Shown in pieces: positions 51,912 through 61,878 of a stretch of DNA of 64,000 nt. Numbering within the stretch: position 1 is the stretch's first letter; each line of letters opens with the position of its first letter. A program made the translations under genes and the position numbers. The notes below the pieces were generated by a model. That model had not been told where the DNA came from. It worked only from the letters and a program-made list of their open reading frames with translations, and ran no database searches. Origin of the DNA: Thermoplasmata archaeon (GTDB lineage Archaea; Thermoplasmatota; Penumbrarchaeia; JAEHCK01); NCBI GenBank assembly GCA_020696345.1, contig JAEHCK010000007.1, forward strand, positions 1-64,000, read 5' to 3'.

Positions 51912-52619
51912 ATGTTACATGCCCTGAAAAAAAGTATAACTCGCCCGGACAATGTTAACGGTTCTGAAATAGAGAAGGTTCCAGTCAGTATCTTGATGAA
52001 TCAAAAGCGGCAAAAGATCCTTCAATACCTTTTTAAGTATCCTTGCACACATCTTCATGGGATTGCACATAACCTTGATCTTTCGATCAATTCGACACGT
52101 TGGCACCTGCGAAAATTGATACAAGTGGGGTATATTAACGAACATAAGCTGGGTAATCGTAAGGTATATTTTCCAAACAATAGCCTATCTAATGTGGATA
52201 TAGAGATCCTGGGGGTGTTGACCAATAAAAAATTGGAATCGATATTTTTGGAGATCCTTCATGTGCCGGGGATCACCCAAAAAGAATTATATGTGCAATT
52301 GAATAAGAAACAGTCAACGATAGTTGACAATTTGAACATATTAGAGAAAACTCAATTGATCTATTCGCAGAAGGACGGTGCATTTCGAAGATATTACCCA
52401 ACGCCAATGATCATTACCAGGGAGAAATTAATACGAAAGCCATTGAAAAAATATCGGGGATCCTTGATCCGAATTTTGAAACGCGATGGTGTGGAACCTG
52501 AAATTTTAAGAACCACCGATAAAAAATTCCATATACGAATAAAATCAGGTAAAAGTAAATCAGACTTGATCTTTCATTTTAATCCCTATGAGCGTTTTTT
52601 AAGTGGACGAGTTGAATAG
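51912..52619 (+). CDS. Two-wHTH transcriptional regulator
   Basis: QKRQKILQYLFKYPCTHLHGIAHNLDLSINSTRWHLRKLIQVGYINEHKLGNRKVYFP and a second HTH ITQKELYVQLNKKQSTIVDNLNILEKTQLI. Confidence 0.75.
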   Translation: MLHALKKSITRPDNVNGSEIEKVPVSILMNQKRQKILQYLFKYPCTHLHGIAHNLDLSINSTRWHLRKLIQVGYINEHKLGNRKVYFPNNSLSNVDIEILGVLTNKKLESIFLEILHVPGITQKELYVQLNKKQSTIVDNLNILEKTQLIYSQKDGAFRRYYPTPMIITREKLIRKPLKKYRGSLIRILKRDGVEPEILRTTDKKFHIRIKSGKSKSDLIFHFNPYERFLSGRVE

Positions 52620-53022
52620 AGTCAACTCAGCAGAATTGAAGGTTATTGAATTTGAAATTGTAAAAGTTAAATTTTAAAATTTAAAAGTAAATTTAAAATA
52701 TTGAACTATTAATGCTTCAAAGTGTCCCCTTTACAATTTCCTTTTAACATCCATTATTTGATGCATTACAATTCGGATATGAGGCGTTATTTGCAATTAA
52801 TGTGGGAATTCACAACGGCATTTGTACCATACGAACCGGAAAATGTACCAAAACACTTTTATATACTGTGATAATATTCTAAATTGGTATTAAATTTATT
52901 AATAATAATATATAAAAGATAGTTTAATTCATTTAAATAGCTTATAGGTAGATTCTGACATAATTATAATAATCTAAAATAAAAATAAATAATTGCCGTA
53001 AGGGAACTATGATCGCATAATA

Positions 53023-56000
53023 TTGTTTGGGAGAGACGAAATGGCCGAAGACGACGAAAAAGTCATGTTATCCGATTTTCGACAACGTTGGGATCGATCA
53101 GTCAAGGATATCGACAAAAAGCCCAAATCTTCAATAGGTAAAAACAGGGGTCATGGACCCAAACAGTGCCCCGTATGTGGTGAACAGCTCAAACCGGATA
53201 TGGATAAATGCCCTGTTTGCGGCGAGATCGTGGACCCACCCGCAAAAAAAATGGTCTCAAAAAAGATGCAGATTAGAATTCTCGAACCCGTGAAAGGAAT
53301 TAAACCTTCTCAGAAGATCCGGATCTTGAAACCTATTGGATCAACAAAACCCGAGAAACCGAAAACTTTTGGGCTGGTTAATGGTACCGGTCTCGTAGAC
53401 GGTCTTACCAAACGCGGTTTGATACCAGCAACTCGGAAACCTGGTATGGGTGAAGGCCTGAAAAAAGCGCCTGGGCTGATCAATGGTCGAGGGATGACAA
53501 ATGGCAACGGCCTTACCGATGGCAATGGTTTAACAAATGGTAACGGCCTTACTAATGGCTATGGACTACCTTATGCCCAGATGAAAATGAGCAGGATCGC
53601 ATTTATTAAAGCGAAAAACTTCAAATATCGTGTTGCTTCAGCACTTATTGCAGTAATTCTGATCCTCATGCCGATATTTTTCTACATCACAGAGATCTCC
53701 CCCGAAACCGAAGGCTTTGCAATTGATGGTAATTTTGATGATTGGTCAGAGACCACAAAATATTCTGAAATAAGCGATACATCTAATGCTAATATTGATA
53801 TCGAAACTTTTATGATAGACCATGAAGATAATTTCATATATATATATCTCCAGACCTTTGATGATATTTTTAAAGGCGGAACCATTAAAACAGATGTTCA
53901 TTCCCCGGATATGGTCCAAATATTCATCGATAGCGACCAAAGAAACGATACCGGTTTTGCCATCGGAGGTATGGGGGCGGATCATTTAATTGAAATACTC
54001 GGATATGATTATAATATAATAAGGAAGGACTTGAAAAGTTATGGATCAGGGTCCACGAATGATTGGAATAACTGGCAACATTTACATTCCATAAATGCAA
54101 AAAATAAGAACAGCGAATTGGAATGCAGTATCTCAACCGGTGATATCGGTATATCAAACAATGATGTTAGTGTGAATGTATTATTTCACACCATCGACGG
54201 CCAGAAGAACGAAGATTTTTCCTCGGGCATGATCGGTCTCGAGCCAGGTATGTTATTGATAACATATTCTACAACAAATACTGAAACTCGACTTATCACT
54301 TCTTCGTCCGATAATATCGTGACCAATATTGAACTGGACAGCGAGGGCGCCACCGTTGATCTGAACTCTCTGGATCTGATGTATGATGGCCAAGCATTAA
54401 ACTCTGATTTCCGCAATATCAGGGTAATTACAAAGGTAGATGACTCCGAGCTCGGTATTGTTACCAATATTAATGTGGATAGCGGTGAGCGGTTTTCCAT
54501 TAATCTACATACACCATTAACAATAACTCCCGAGCAGACAATTCAACTTGCAATAACCATAGATGTCACCCGCACCGCCACTGGCGGAACTTTGGGATTC
54601 GTGATCTTGGGCGGAGACCTGGACCAAGGTACTGTTACTCCCAATTATCTTGACGCATTGAGCAACTGGCGCCAGGATAATGTGAAAAAGGTATATCTTG
54701 GCGAACCGCCAACCGGTAAGGTGGTGATCGATGGAGCGTTCGATGATTGGACGAACTTACCTAACTTGAAAGCAGAAACGGATTCCGATCCCGCCGAGCC
54801 AAAAATCAATAACCCAAATGTCGACTTGGATGAATATAAATTATTCTCTTTAGATAATTCGTTATCTTTCTATTGCAGTGTTAAAGGAACGCTCTTCGCA
54901 GGTGTCCAGGTACCGATCGGGCCACCAATTATTTCCAAGATCCGGCCAACAGATGATAGTGATTTCGACGGTGTGCCCGATGTGGATGACCCAAACCCCA
55001 ATGATGCTACAGATACCGATCTTGACGGTTTGGCCAATGATTTTGAGAATTATACTGACGGTGATGCATACACGTCGTTCCCTTGGCCCGAGGGTGGTGA
55101 TCTGGATTATCTAAATCCGGATACCGATAACGATGGAATAAACGATAAAGAAGATCCTTATCCATTATTGAAATCACATCCCGAAGCACCAAAAATATAT
55201 GGCGATGATAAAGTATACATCTATATCAACTCCGATAATAAGCCCACCGGTTACCAGGACCCGCGAGCACCTGTTGGTGTCCGGACCGGTGCAGAATATC
55301 TGATCACGATCGGCGGCAGGCAGGGCAAGATCACAGAAAAACGATTTCTATTTTTTAATTCACAGAGTGTGTGGACCGAACTTAAGGTCACCAAAGTATT
55401 GGCTGCAAGCGATGACCAGCGACTCGAAACACAGGTCGATCTAAGCGGATTGTTCTTGAACGTGAGTCAAAAAACCTACCAGGTCTGGTTTTCCATATCT
55501 ACCTGGGATAGAGGATCAATCGATTATTCCGATCAGGCTATAAGCACAAGTTCAACCAGAAGCGATCAGGATGACGATCGCCTTGATACTGGTACTGGTT
55601 CAGGCACACGTGCGCCGCCTGGTGGATGGCCGCCTGGGTGGACTGCATTAACACCTACCGAAAGCTGGTTTGACAGCACAGGTCTTTTTCCGGAAACTGA
55701 AATTAAGGGCATTTTTGCTAGTGATACTGAATTTTTTCTAATGCTCAAGATCGAGGTTGATATAATCTTTGGAACACCGGGCGCGGGTACCACTTATGAT
55801 TTCTATTTCAATGTTTCTGCCACAAGTTGGTATAAGATCCAACTTTATAGAAGCAGTGCAACGGCGTGGGAACTGCATTTGAATTATACGACAAATGCAT
55901 CGGTGCCCGATGATAATAGTACCTGGAACAACGAGTTCAGTGCCACAAATATTTTGACAAATTCTTATGATAATTTTGCAAAAGGCATTGGATTCGAATT

Positions 56001-56292
56001 TCAACCCTTTTTTCAAAATTTCATTTATTTTTGGGTCAATAAGACCAATCTAAGCCAGGGGTACTCATCTCTATGGCAAGGCAACAATGTAAGTATGTTT
56101 GCCGATACACATGAAGTGAATTGTACCAACTGGGCCCAGGTCGACCGGGCGCCAGATACTCTTTCTGTCAATTATACTTGTTTGAAAGGCCCCGTAGGTA
56201 TCCCGGAATATGATTGGGTCGTGGTACCGCTACCCATTCTGGTTATATTTGCCTTAATGCTTGTAACTCGTCGTAAATACAAAAAAAAATGA
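53023..56292 (+). CDS. Membrane protein: N-terminal zinc ribbon, NGNGLTNG repeats, TM, large extracellular region with a Ca-binding (thrombospondin-3-like) segment, and an archaeosortase-like C-terminal signal
   Basis: CPVCGEQLKPDMDKCPVCGEIV; GRGMTNGNGLTDGNGLTNGNGLTNGYG; DSDFDGVPDVDDPNPNDATDTDLDGLAND; C-terminus GIPEYDWVVVPLPILVIFALMLVTRRKYKKK. Confidence 0.85.
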   Translation: MFGRDEMAEDDEKVMLSDFRQRWDRSVKDIDKKPKSSIGKNRGHGPKQCPVCGEQLKPDMDKCPVCGEIVDPPAKKMVSKKMQIRILEPVKGIKPSQKIRILKPIGSTKPEKPKTFGLVNGTGLVDGLTKRGLIPATRKPGMGEGLKKAPGLINGRGMTNGNGLTDGNGLTNGNGLTNGYGLPYAQMKMSRIAFIKAKNFKYRVASALIAVILILMPIFFYITEISPETEGFAIDGNFDDWSETTKYSEISDTSNANIDIETFMIDHEDNFIYIYLQTFDDIFKGGTIKTDVHSPDMVQIFIDSDQRNDTGFAIGGMGADHLIEILGYDYNIIRKDLKSYGSGSTNDWNNWQHLHSINAKNKNSELECSISTGDIGISNNDVSVNVLFHTIDGQKNEDFSSGMIGLEPGMLLITYSTTNTETRLITSSSDNIVTNIELDSEGATVDLNSLDLMYDGQALNSDFRNIRVITKVDDSELGIVTNINVDSGERFSINLHTPLTITPEQTIQLAITIDVTRTATGGTLGFVILGGDLDQGTVTPNYLDALSNWRQDNVKKVYLGEPPTGKVVIDGAFDDWTNLPNLKAETDSDPAEPKINNPNVDLDEYKLFSLDNSLSFYCSVKGTLFAGVQVPIGPPIISKIRPTDDSDFDGVPDVDDPNPNDATDTDLDGLANDFENYTDGDAYTSFPWPEGGDLDYLNPDTDNDGINDKEDPYPLLKSHPEAPKIYGDDKVYIYINSDNKPTGYQDPRAPVGVRTGAEYLITIGGRQGKITEKRFLFFNSQSVWTELKVTKVLAASDDQRLETQVDLSGLFLNVSQKTYQVWFSISTWDRGSIDYSDQAISTSSTRSDQDDDRLDTGTGSGTRAPPGGWPPGWTALTPTESWFDSTGLFPETEIKGIFASDTEFFLMLKIEVDIIFGTPGAGTTYDFYFNVSATSWYKIQLYRSSATAWELHLNYTTNASVPDDNSTWNNEFSATNILTNSYDNFAKGIGFEFQPFFQNFIYFWVNKTNLSQGYSSLWQGNNVSMFADTHEVNCTNWAQVDRAPDTLSVNYTCLKGPVGIPEYDWVVVPLPILVIFALMLVTRRKYKKK

Positions 56293-56417
56293 ATAATCGA
56301 CCATAACCTTTAATATCAACTAAATATATCTAACAGTGTTAACTCCTATCGGTTCGATTTCAAATTTAAAAACTCTTAGGCCTTCCCAAAAAAATTTGCC
56401 TTTATCGAACCGAGATG

Positions 56418-56477
56418 AGCCCCCCTGGACTAAAGCTTTCCCCAAAATTCTTTTTATCTAGGGGGGCTTTTTTTTTC
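56418..56477 (+). terminator. Hairpin + T-tract terminator
   Basis: AGCCCCCCT (56418-56426) pairs with AGGGGGGCT (56460-56468), followed by a T run. Confidence 0.75.
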
Positions 56478-56526
56478 TCATAATATTGTTATTTAACACC
56501 AAAATCTTAATAGATTAGAATATAAT

Positions 56527-57339
56527 GTGATCTCGATGACTAAATATCAGGTTGCAAAGAACGATCATGTTGTTCTTATATCCAAATCTAGATCTAGACC
56601 TAATTCTAAATCTATAGGTCAACGATTCTGTCTCACGATCGAAGATCAGTCACAGAAAATTCACGGTCTTGGAGTTTACAACCCGGCCAAATTTGTCGGC
56701 CTGTCCTATGGCAGCACCATCACCTTGGGCCAAAATCAATATTGGCTCTTACCTGCAACTGCACTGGATCAGGTAGATACCATACGAAGAAAAGCACAGA
56801 TAGTGATCCCAAAAGATGCCGCACTTATCGGGTTGTACTGCGACATCCGAGCAGGCTCGCAGGTGGTGGAAGGCGGAGTGGGTTCAGGTGCGTTGACGAT
56901 CATCTTATTATCACTGGTTGGTCCAAATGGCCAGGTTACCAGCTATGAAACACGCGATGATTTTGCAAAAATCGGTAAGAACAATATTGAGAAGACTGGG
57001 CTGGGGTGTGCGTGGAAACTTAAACTGCAGGATATATCACAATGTATCTCGGAGACCGACCAAGATGCAGTTGTATTGGATATCCCTGAGCCTTGGACTG
57101 TAGTAGATATTGCATACCGAGCATTGCGCCCGGGCGGTATATTAGCAGGATACACGCCCACAATTAACCAGGTAGAGAAATTTGTAATATCATTAAAAAC
57201 CAAACCGTTCATTGAGATACATACCTTCGAGACACTGCAGCGCGAACTGGTGGTGAAGCCTGGTAGCGTGCGCCCGTCCTTTGATATGCTGGGGCACACG
57301 GGATATATCACGGTGGCGCGGAAAGTGCTTGAAATGTAA
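56527..57339 (+). CDS. trmI: tRNA (adenine-N1)-methyltransferase TrmI
   Basis: AALIGLYCDIRAGSQVVEGGVGSGALTIILLSLVGPNGQVTSYETRDDFAKIGKNNIE, AVVLDIPEPW. Confidence 0.92.
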   Translation: MISMTKYQVAKNDHVVLISKSRSRPNSKSIGQRFCLTIEDQSQKIHGLGVYNPAKFVGLSYGSTITLGQNQYWLLPATALDQVDTIRRKAQIVIPKDAALIGLYCDIRAGSQVVEGGVGSGALTIILLSLVGPNGQVTSYETRDDFAKIGKNNIEKTGLGCAWKLKLQDISQCISETDQDAVVLDIPEPWTVVDIAYRALRPGGILAGYTPTINQVEKFVISLKTKPFIEIHTFETLQRELVVKPGSVRPSFDMLGHTGYITVARKVLEM

Positions 57340-57441
57340 TATTAATATAAATTAGGGGTCAGGGGTCACAATTCAGGGGTCGGGAAACTATTGAGTAGTA
57401 GGATATTGAAGTTTGGTGGTAGAATATGGTGATGAATTGAC

Positions 57442-57735
57442 GGAATGTTGGATATACCTATGATATTACAGGATGTTCTATATATCGTTGGGATGGCAGG
57501 ATGTTCTATATGTCGAAGAGATAACAGGATGTTGTATATGTCGCTGAGATTTCGAGATGTTGAACGTATCGAAGAGATAGCAGGATGTTAGATATGTCAT
57601 TGATATACCGGGATGCATTAATGAATTATCAATAACAAATCAGACATCTTGATAATTAATCACAAAATAGAACATCCCAACAATTAATTGAAATATAGAA
57701 CATCCCAGTAATTAATCGAAATATACAACATCCTA
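57442..57735. repeat. Inverted tandem array, 28-bp period in both arms
   Basis: ggatgttctatat..cg (28 bp, about 6 copies), then aacatccca--aattaat-gaaatata- (28 bp, about 4 copies). Confidence 0.88.
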
Positions 57736-57886
57736 ACAAACAGTCTAAAAACTGTTCCAATCTTATTTTATATAATTGGAACTGCAATAACTTTAAATAT
57801 GGCAAAATTTTTCAATTAACCTTAAGAATTGATTATGATCGACTTAAACAATTATTTCATATATAGTAGAGCATGGTGATTAGTTT

Positions 57887-59539
57887 TTGACCTGGTCAAA
57901 GGGCCCTACAGTGAAAGAAAAGATTTTATTGCACCTGTTAGCGTATGCTCAATATTCAGATTACGACGAGGTCCCAGAGGCGGTCACGCAGCAGGGTATC
58001 GCAAATGTGATCTATGCACCACGACCACATGTATCCATTGCGTTGAAGGACCTGCGAAATAATGCACAACTGCTGGAGCGCCAATGCCACATCGAGCGCG
58101 GAAAACGCAGGCAAAAAGTGTATTTCCTGACCAGCTCTGGGTTACAACACGCGAATACCATTAAACTTAGAATAATAGAAACCGAAATACTTGTTAGGTC
58201 TGAAAACGCGAAACATCATCAGAAGATCGGGGAGGCATGTTCGGAGAATGATCTATCATTGTTTGATATATTAGCACGTTTAACAGACGAGGGTGTTTTG
58301 GATTTAACACAACCAATAGTCCGGCCACCGGGGCAGTCGCAGGAAAATCTCGGAATTGAACCAAAATCAACAATACAAAAACAAACACAAATACAAACAC
58401 AGACCACGCCTACCACATACCCAACCGTTCAACATAAACAACAAAAGCCACTGGCAACTCGGGGTTACCCACAGCCTTTGCAGTACCCGCAATATAGATC
58501 TCACGATAATTATTCAAGATATTATCAGTATTACTATGACCAGCAGCCTGTTTATACACTCTCCGAAAAAGCGTATGCCACAATGTTTTTCATTGGTTAT
58601 TTATTGATACTACTTGGCACAGGTTCGGGTATTGTTCTGCTCGGTTCAGGTGAACTGTTACTAATAATCCCGTTGATCCTTTTTTTAGCATTCGGATTTT
58701 CGGTTATGGGATTAGCGGCGGGCGCACTGTGGATGAACGGTGCCTGGCAGAAAAGGATCCTAATACTATTATCTATTACCGTACCCGTGCTGTCGTATCT
58801 TGTGTTTTTTGCGGCGGTTGAACCCAACATAAATTATTATGATCTCATACTCTGGATAATCATTCTATCCTCATTTCTAGGCTTGGCCAATTTCGCTACA
58901 TTCATACATTTACACAATCGTGCAGCCGCACTTGGCGCACTTGGTATAATCCTGATAATCGATGCACCGGTAATCCTAATGTTCGGCACACTGACCATAT
59001 TACAGACCGGCTTTTGGTTGCTGTTCGGTGTTTTGTGTTTGTTTTTAGGTTACCATTTACTTGTGAAACTAGAAGATGAGTATGAGCATTCAGTAGCGCA
59101 GCAGAATTATTTGGCTCAAGGTATTTTATCCGGTTTGGGCTTTGGGATCATGTTGCCTTGCTTATATTCTTTTTTTGTTTTTGATTTTTCAACCTTATCC
59201 GGGTTTGACAATATAATCTATGGCATCATCGGCCTGTGGTGTTTGGTGGGTATACTAATGGTCTATCTGGTACTGGCGAAAAACGGCGAATATGCATATA
59301 AAACCGTAAAGGGTCTTCAAGTGGGAATGCCACTATTTTTCGGCGTCATCTTGTTATTCTTCGGCGTGTTTTTGATCGGGTTCGAGAAGATATTTGAGAC
59401 TGTGATCGAATTTTTCTTGGGCCTAACTTTGATCGTATACGGCGTCAAGCGTTTGAAGGGGCAGCCAGGCCATAACATTTTTCTAACTGGCCTTACAGCC
59501 TGCGCAGTTGGATTTACATTATTATTTTTGATCTACTAA
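57887..59539 (+). CDS. Multi-TM membrane protein with an N-terminal winged-helix domain
   Basis: AVTQQGIANVIYAPRPHVSIALKDLRNNAQLLERQCHIERGKRRQKVYFLTSSG, then many hydrophobic helices. Confidence 0.75.
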   Translation: MTWSKGPTVKEKILLHLLAYAQYSDYDEVPEAVTQQGIANVIYAPRPHVSIALKDLRNNAQLLERQCHIERGKRRQKVYFLTSSGLQHANTIKLRIIETEILVRSENAKHHQKIGEACSENDLSLFDILARLTDEGVLDLTQPIVRPPGQSQENLGIEPKSTIQKQTQIQTQTTPTTYPTVQHKQQKPLATRGYPQPLQYPQYRSHDNYSRYYQYYYDQQPVYTLSEKAYATMFFIGYLLILLGTGSGIVLLGSGELLLIIPLILFLAFGFSVMGLAAGALWMNGAWQKRILILLSITVPVLSYLVFFAAVEPNINYYDLILWIIILSSFLGLANFATFIHLHNRAAALGALGIILIIDAPVILMFGTLTILQTGFWLLFGVLCLFLGYHLLVKLEDEYEHSVAQQNYLAQGILSGLGFGIMLPCLYSFFVFDFSTLSGFDNIIYGIIGLWCLVGILMVYLVLAKNGEYAYKTVKGLQVGMPLFFGVILLFFGVFLIGFEKIFETVIEFFLGLTLIVYGVKRLKGQPGHNIFLTGLTACAVGFTLLFLIY

Positions 59540-59585
59540 ATAAAAAAATGCTTCGTAAAAAGAATAATGATTGACGCATTTTTTT
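59537..59585 (+). other. 49-nt stop-codon-abutting 3' element, copy 2
   Basis: aaataaaaaaatgcttcgtaaaaagaataatgattgacgcattttttta, starting in the TAA of the preceding gene. Confidence 0.75.
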
Positions 59586-59832
59586 ATTATATTAATTTAC
59601 CACTTTCGGAGTCAACCAAAGTTATTGAAATATCGGGCATAATTCCATCCTTATGCCATTCCAAAAATATTTAATGTTGTAAAACGTTTAATAAATTGTG
59701 TATGGAACAACCTTTAAGTTGATAATAAACGTGTTTATACTTCTAACACTTGTGATGTTCAGTTCTAACTCTTTGGCAACTACTTGTGAAGTAGTTATCA
59801 CACTGGATAAACATAATATTGTATAAACTAAT

Positions 59833-61002
59833 TCATTCAAAAAGCCTTTTAACGAGCCATTGCGGGTTAAACGGGATAAGATCACCATAACGCTGGCCAA
59901 CACAGATAAATAAGATCGGTTTACCTACCGCATACGCAATGGACAGTGCAGCGCCACCCTTCGCGTCGGCGTCAAGTTTGGTAAGTATTGCTGCATCGAG
60001 GCCTATGACCGATTCAAACTGCGATGCCTGTTCGACAACATCGTTGCCAGCAAGGGCATCGCCAACGAAAATTACCATATCCGGTTCAGCAACACGCTTG
60101 ATCTTGCGCATCTCGTCCATTAAATTCGTATTTGTTTGCATTCTACCGGCAGTATCGATCAGTACGACATCTTTATGCCGTGCCTTGGCATGCTCGATCG
60201 AATCGAATGCAATGGCCGCCGGGTCGCTGCCTGCTTTGTCCTTGATCAATTTCACACCTAGTTTATTTGCATGCAGCTCAAGTTGTTCGATGGCGCCTGC
60301 TCGAAACGTATCACTTGCAGCAATCACGCAGGAGATGTTCTCTTTTTTTAACCGGAAAACTATCTTGGCTATTGCAGAGGTCTTGCCTGTACCGTTTACC
60401 CCAACAAACATCAGCCTTACAGGTTTTTTACATTTTTTTATGTAATTATCAAAATGGATCATCTCGGATTGCAGGACATGTATCACCGCATTTTGCAACG
60501 CCTTTTCTATTATTTTATCAAGATCGGAGCCGGACTTAATTTTCTCGCCAAGAAGTTCATTCTTTATAGAATCCTTGATCTTTTCTACAACTGGTAATGC
60601 TACATCAGATTCCAGTAAAGCAACTTCCAAATCCCACAATATAGCATCCAATTTACCCTCCGAAATACTTTTGGCAAACCAACCAACTTTTCCAGACTCT
60701 AAAACGGGTTTTGTCTCCACCTTTACCCAGGGCGTCTCCTCGCTGGTCTCTTTTTCGATCTTGCGCTTTAAACTCATCTCTTGGCCACGACCTAGACCAC
60801 TGCGTTTGCGCACTGGCTGGCGGCTTTTAGTTGGTGGTTTTTGTTCTTTGATCACTTTTTCCGAGCCCTTCGGTATTATTCGGTTATCTGTGTTGTCGGT
60901 ATCACGATTATCAACAGTCTCACCCGATATCCCCTTGGAACCCAGCTCTTTAGTTGCTTTTTTCTTAAATAACTTAAGCTTTTCTTTTAAACTACGAAAC
61001 AT
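59833..61002 (-). CDS. ftsY: SRP receptor FtsY
   Basis: LMFVGVNGTGKTSAIAKI, AASDTFRAGAIEQLELHA, DVVLIDTAGRMQTNTNLMDEM, LTKLDADAKGGAALS. Confidence 0.96.
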   Translation of the reverse strand: MFRSLKEKLKLFKKKATKELGSKGISGETVDNRDTDNTDNRIIPKGSEKVIKEQKPPTKSRQPVRKRSGLGRGQEMSLKRKIEKETSEETPWVKVETKPVLESGKVGWFAKSISEGKLDAILWDLEVALLESDVALPVVEKIKDSIKNELLGEKIKSGSDLDKIIEKALQNAVIHVLQSEMIHFDNYIKKCKKPVRLMFVGVNGTGKTSAIAKIVFRLKKENISCVIAASDTFRAGAIEQLELHANKLGVKLIKDKAGSDPAAIAFDSIEHAKARHKDVVLIDTAGRMQTNTNLMDEMRKIKRVAEPDMVIFVGDALAGNDVVEQASQFESVIGLDAAILTKLDADAKGGAALSIAYAVGKPILFICVGQRYGDLIPFNPQWLVKRLFE

Positions 61003-61477
61003 TTAATGACCCCAGATCAAGATCATTTTCTGAAGCGCCCTGAAGGCTTTGGTACTTTTCTTCGATGTTTGAGCTTAACATCATTGCCTGCGATTGAAGG
61101 TTTTCAATGGTAGAATTGAGCTTATTTTTGTTTTCCTCGATCTTTACAATGCGCGAGTTCAATTTGGTGATCGCATCGTCAAGCTTATCTTCCATAGCGA
61201 TTCCCGCACCAATATTGATGATGACCTTGGAAACATCTTTCACTTTCGCAAATACCAACAAATCACCGCCAATTGGTATTAAAAGCTCGTTATCGTCGGT
61301 CAAGTTTTTGAAACCGTTCAAAGTATCAATTGCCTGTTGATGTTCATTTACCGCAAGATACAATATCTCGAACTGGTCTTTCAAGGTTACAATTTGTTGC
61401 TTGATATTTTCCAGATACATAACTGCCTGCTGCAGCTCCTGTTGGTTAGTAATATTTAGATTACCTTCTTCTGCCAT
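60992..61477 (-). CDS. pfdA: Prefoldin alpha subunit
   Basis: Coiled-coil ends around ELLIPIGGDLLVFAKVKDVSKVIINIGAGIAMEDKLDDA. Confidence 0.93.
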   Translation of the reverse strand: MAEEGNLNITNQQELQQAVMYLENIKQQIVTLKDQFEILYLAVNEHQQAIDTLNGFKNLTDDNELLIPIGGDLLVFAKVKDVSKVIINIGAGIAMEDKLDDAITKLNSRIVKIEENKNKLNSTIENLQSQAMMLSSNIEEKYQSLQGASENDLDLGSLNVS

Positions 61478-61732
61478 TTATTTACCCCCAATTTGTTGTT
61501 TTATAATAGGGTTAGTGATATCTTCTGCAGATATCCGTTCTATCTTTTCGATCTTGATCCCACGCCGTTTTACACGATGGTTGCTACCAAGAAACGAAAA
61601 TATTAACTCTTGGGCTTTTTGTTTGTTCTCCACAAGCAGTTCTTTTGTAAATTGCTGATATTGTCTTCCTCTTTTAAACTTACCAGTTATTTTAAACACA
61701 TTCAATTTTTTCTTATCGACTTTATCGGTCAT
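61478..61732 (-). CDS. rplX: 50S ribosomal protein LX (L18Ae/L20e)
   Basis: FKITGKFKRGRQYQQFTKELLVENKQKAQELIFSFLGSNHRVKRRGIKIEKIE; LX-pfdA-ftsY synteny. Confidence 0.93.
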   Translation of the reverse strand: MTDKVDKKKLNVFKITGKFKRGRQYQQFTKELLVENKQKAQELIFSFLGSNHRVKRRGIKIEKIERISAEDITNPIIKQQIGGK

Positions 61733-61878
61733 TTTTCGATCCCCGGTGTGATTTTACTTATTATGTTATGCGTTTCGAGGCTAATAATATAAAAACATTA
61801 ATAGTTTTCCATTAACAAAAAGAATATAAATCAGATATCATATTACTCTAAAAGCTTAAGTAAATGGCACCAATATTT

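Noticed and set aside
51013-52619. KaiC/wHTH pair as a defence system
   Set aside because: No nuclease or effector nearby; a regulatory role is more likely.
57442-57735. CRISPR array
   Set aside because: Tandem degenerate 28-mers with arms in opposite orientation; no constant repeat/unique spacer pattern.
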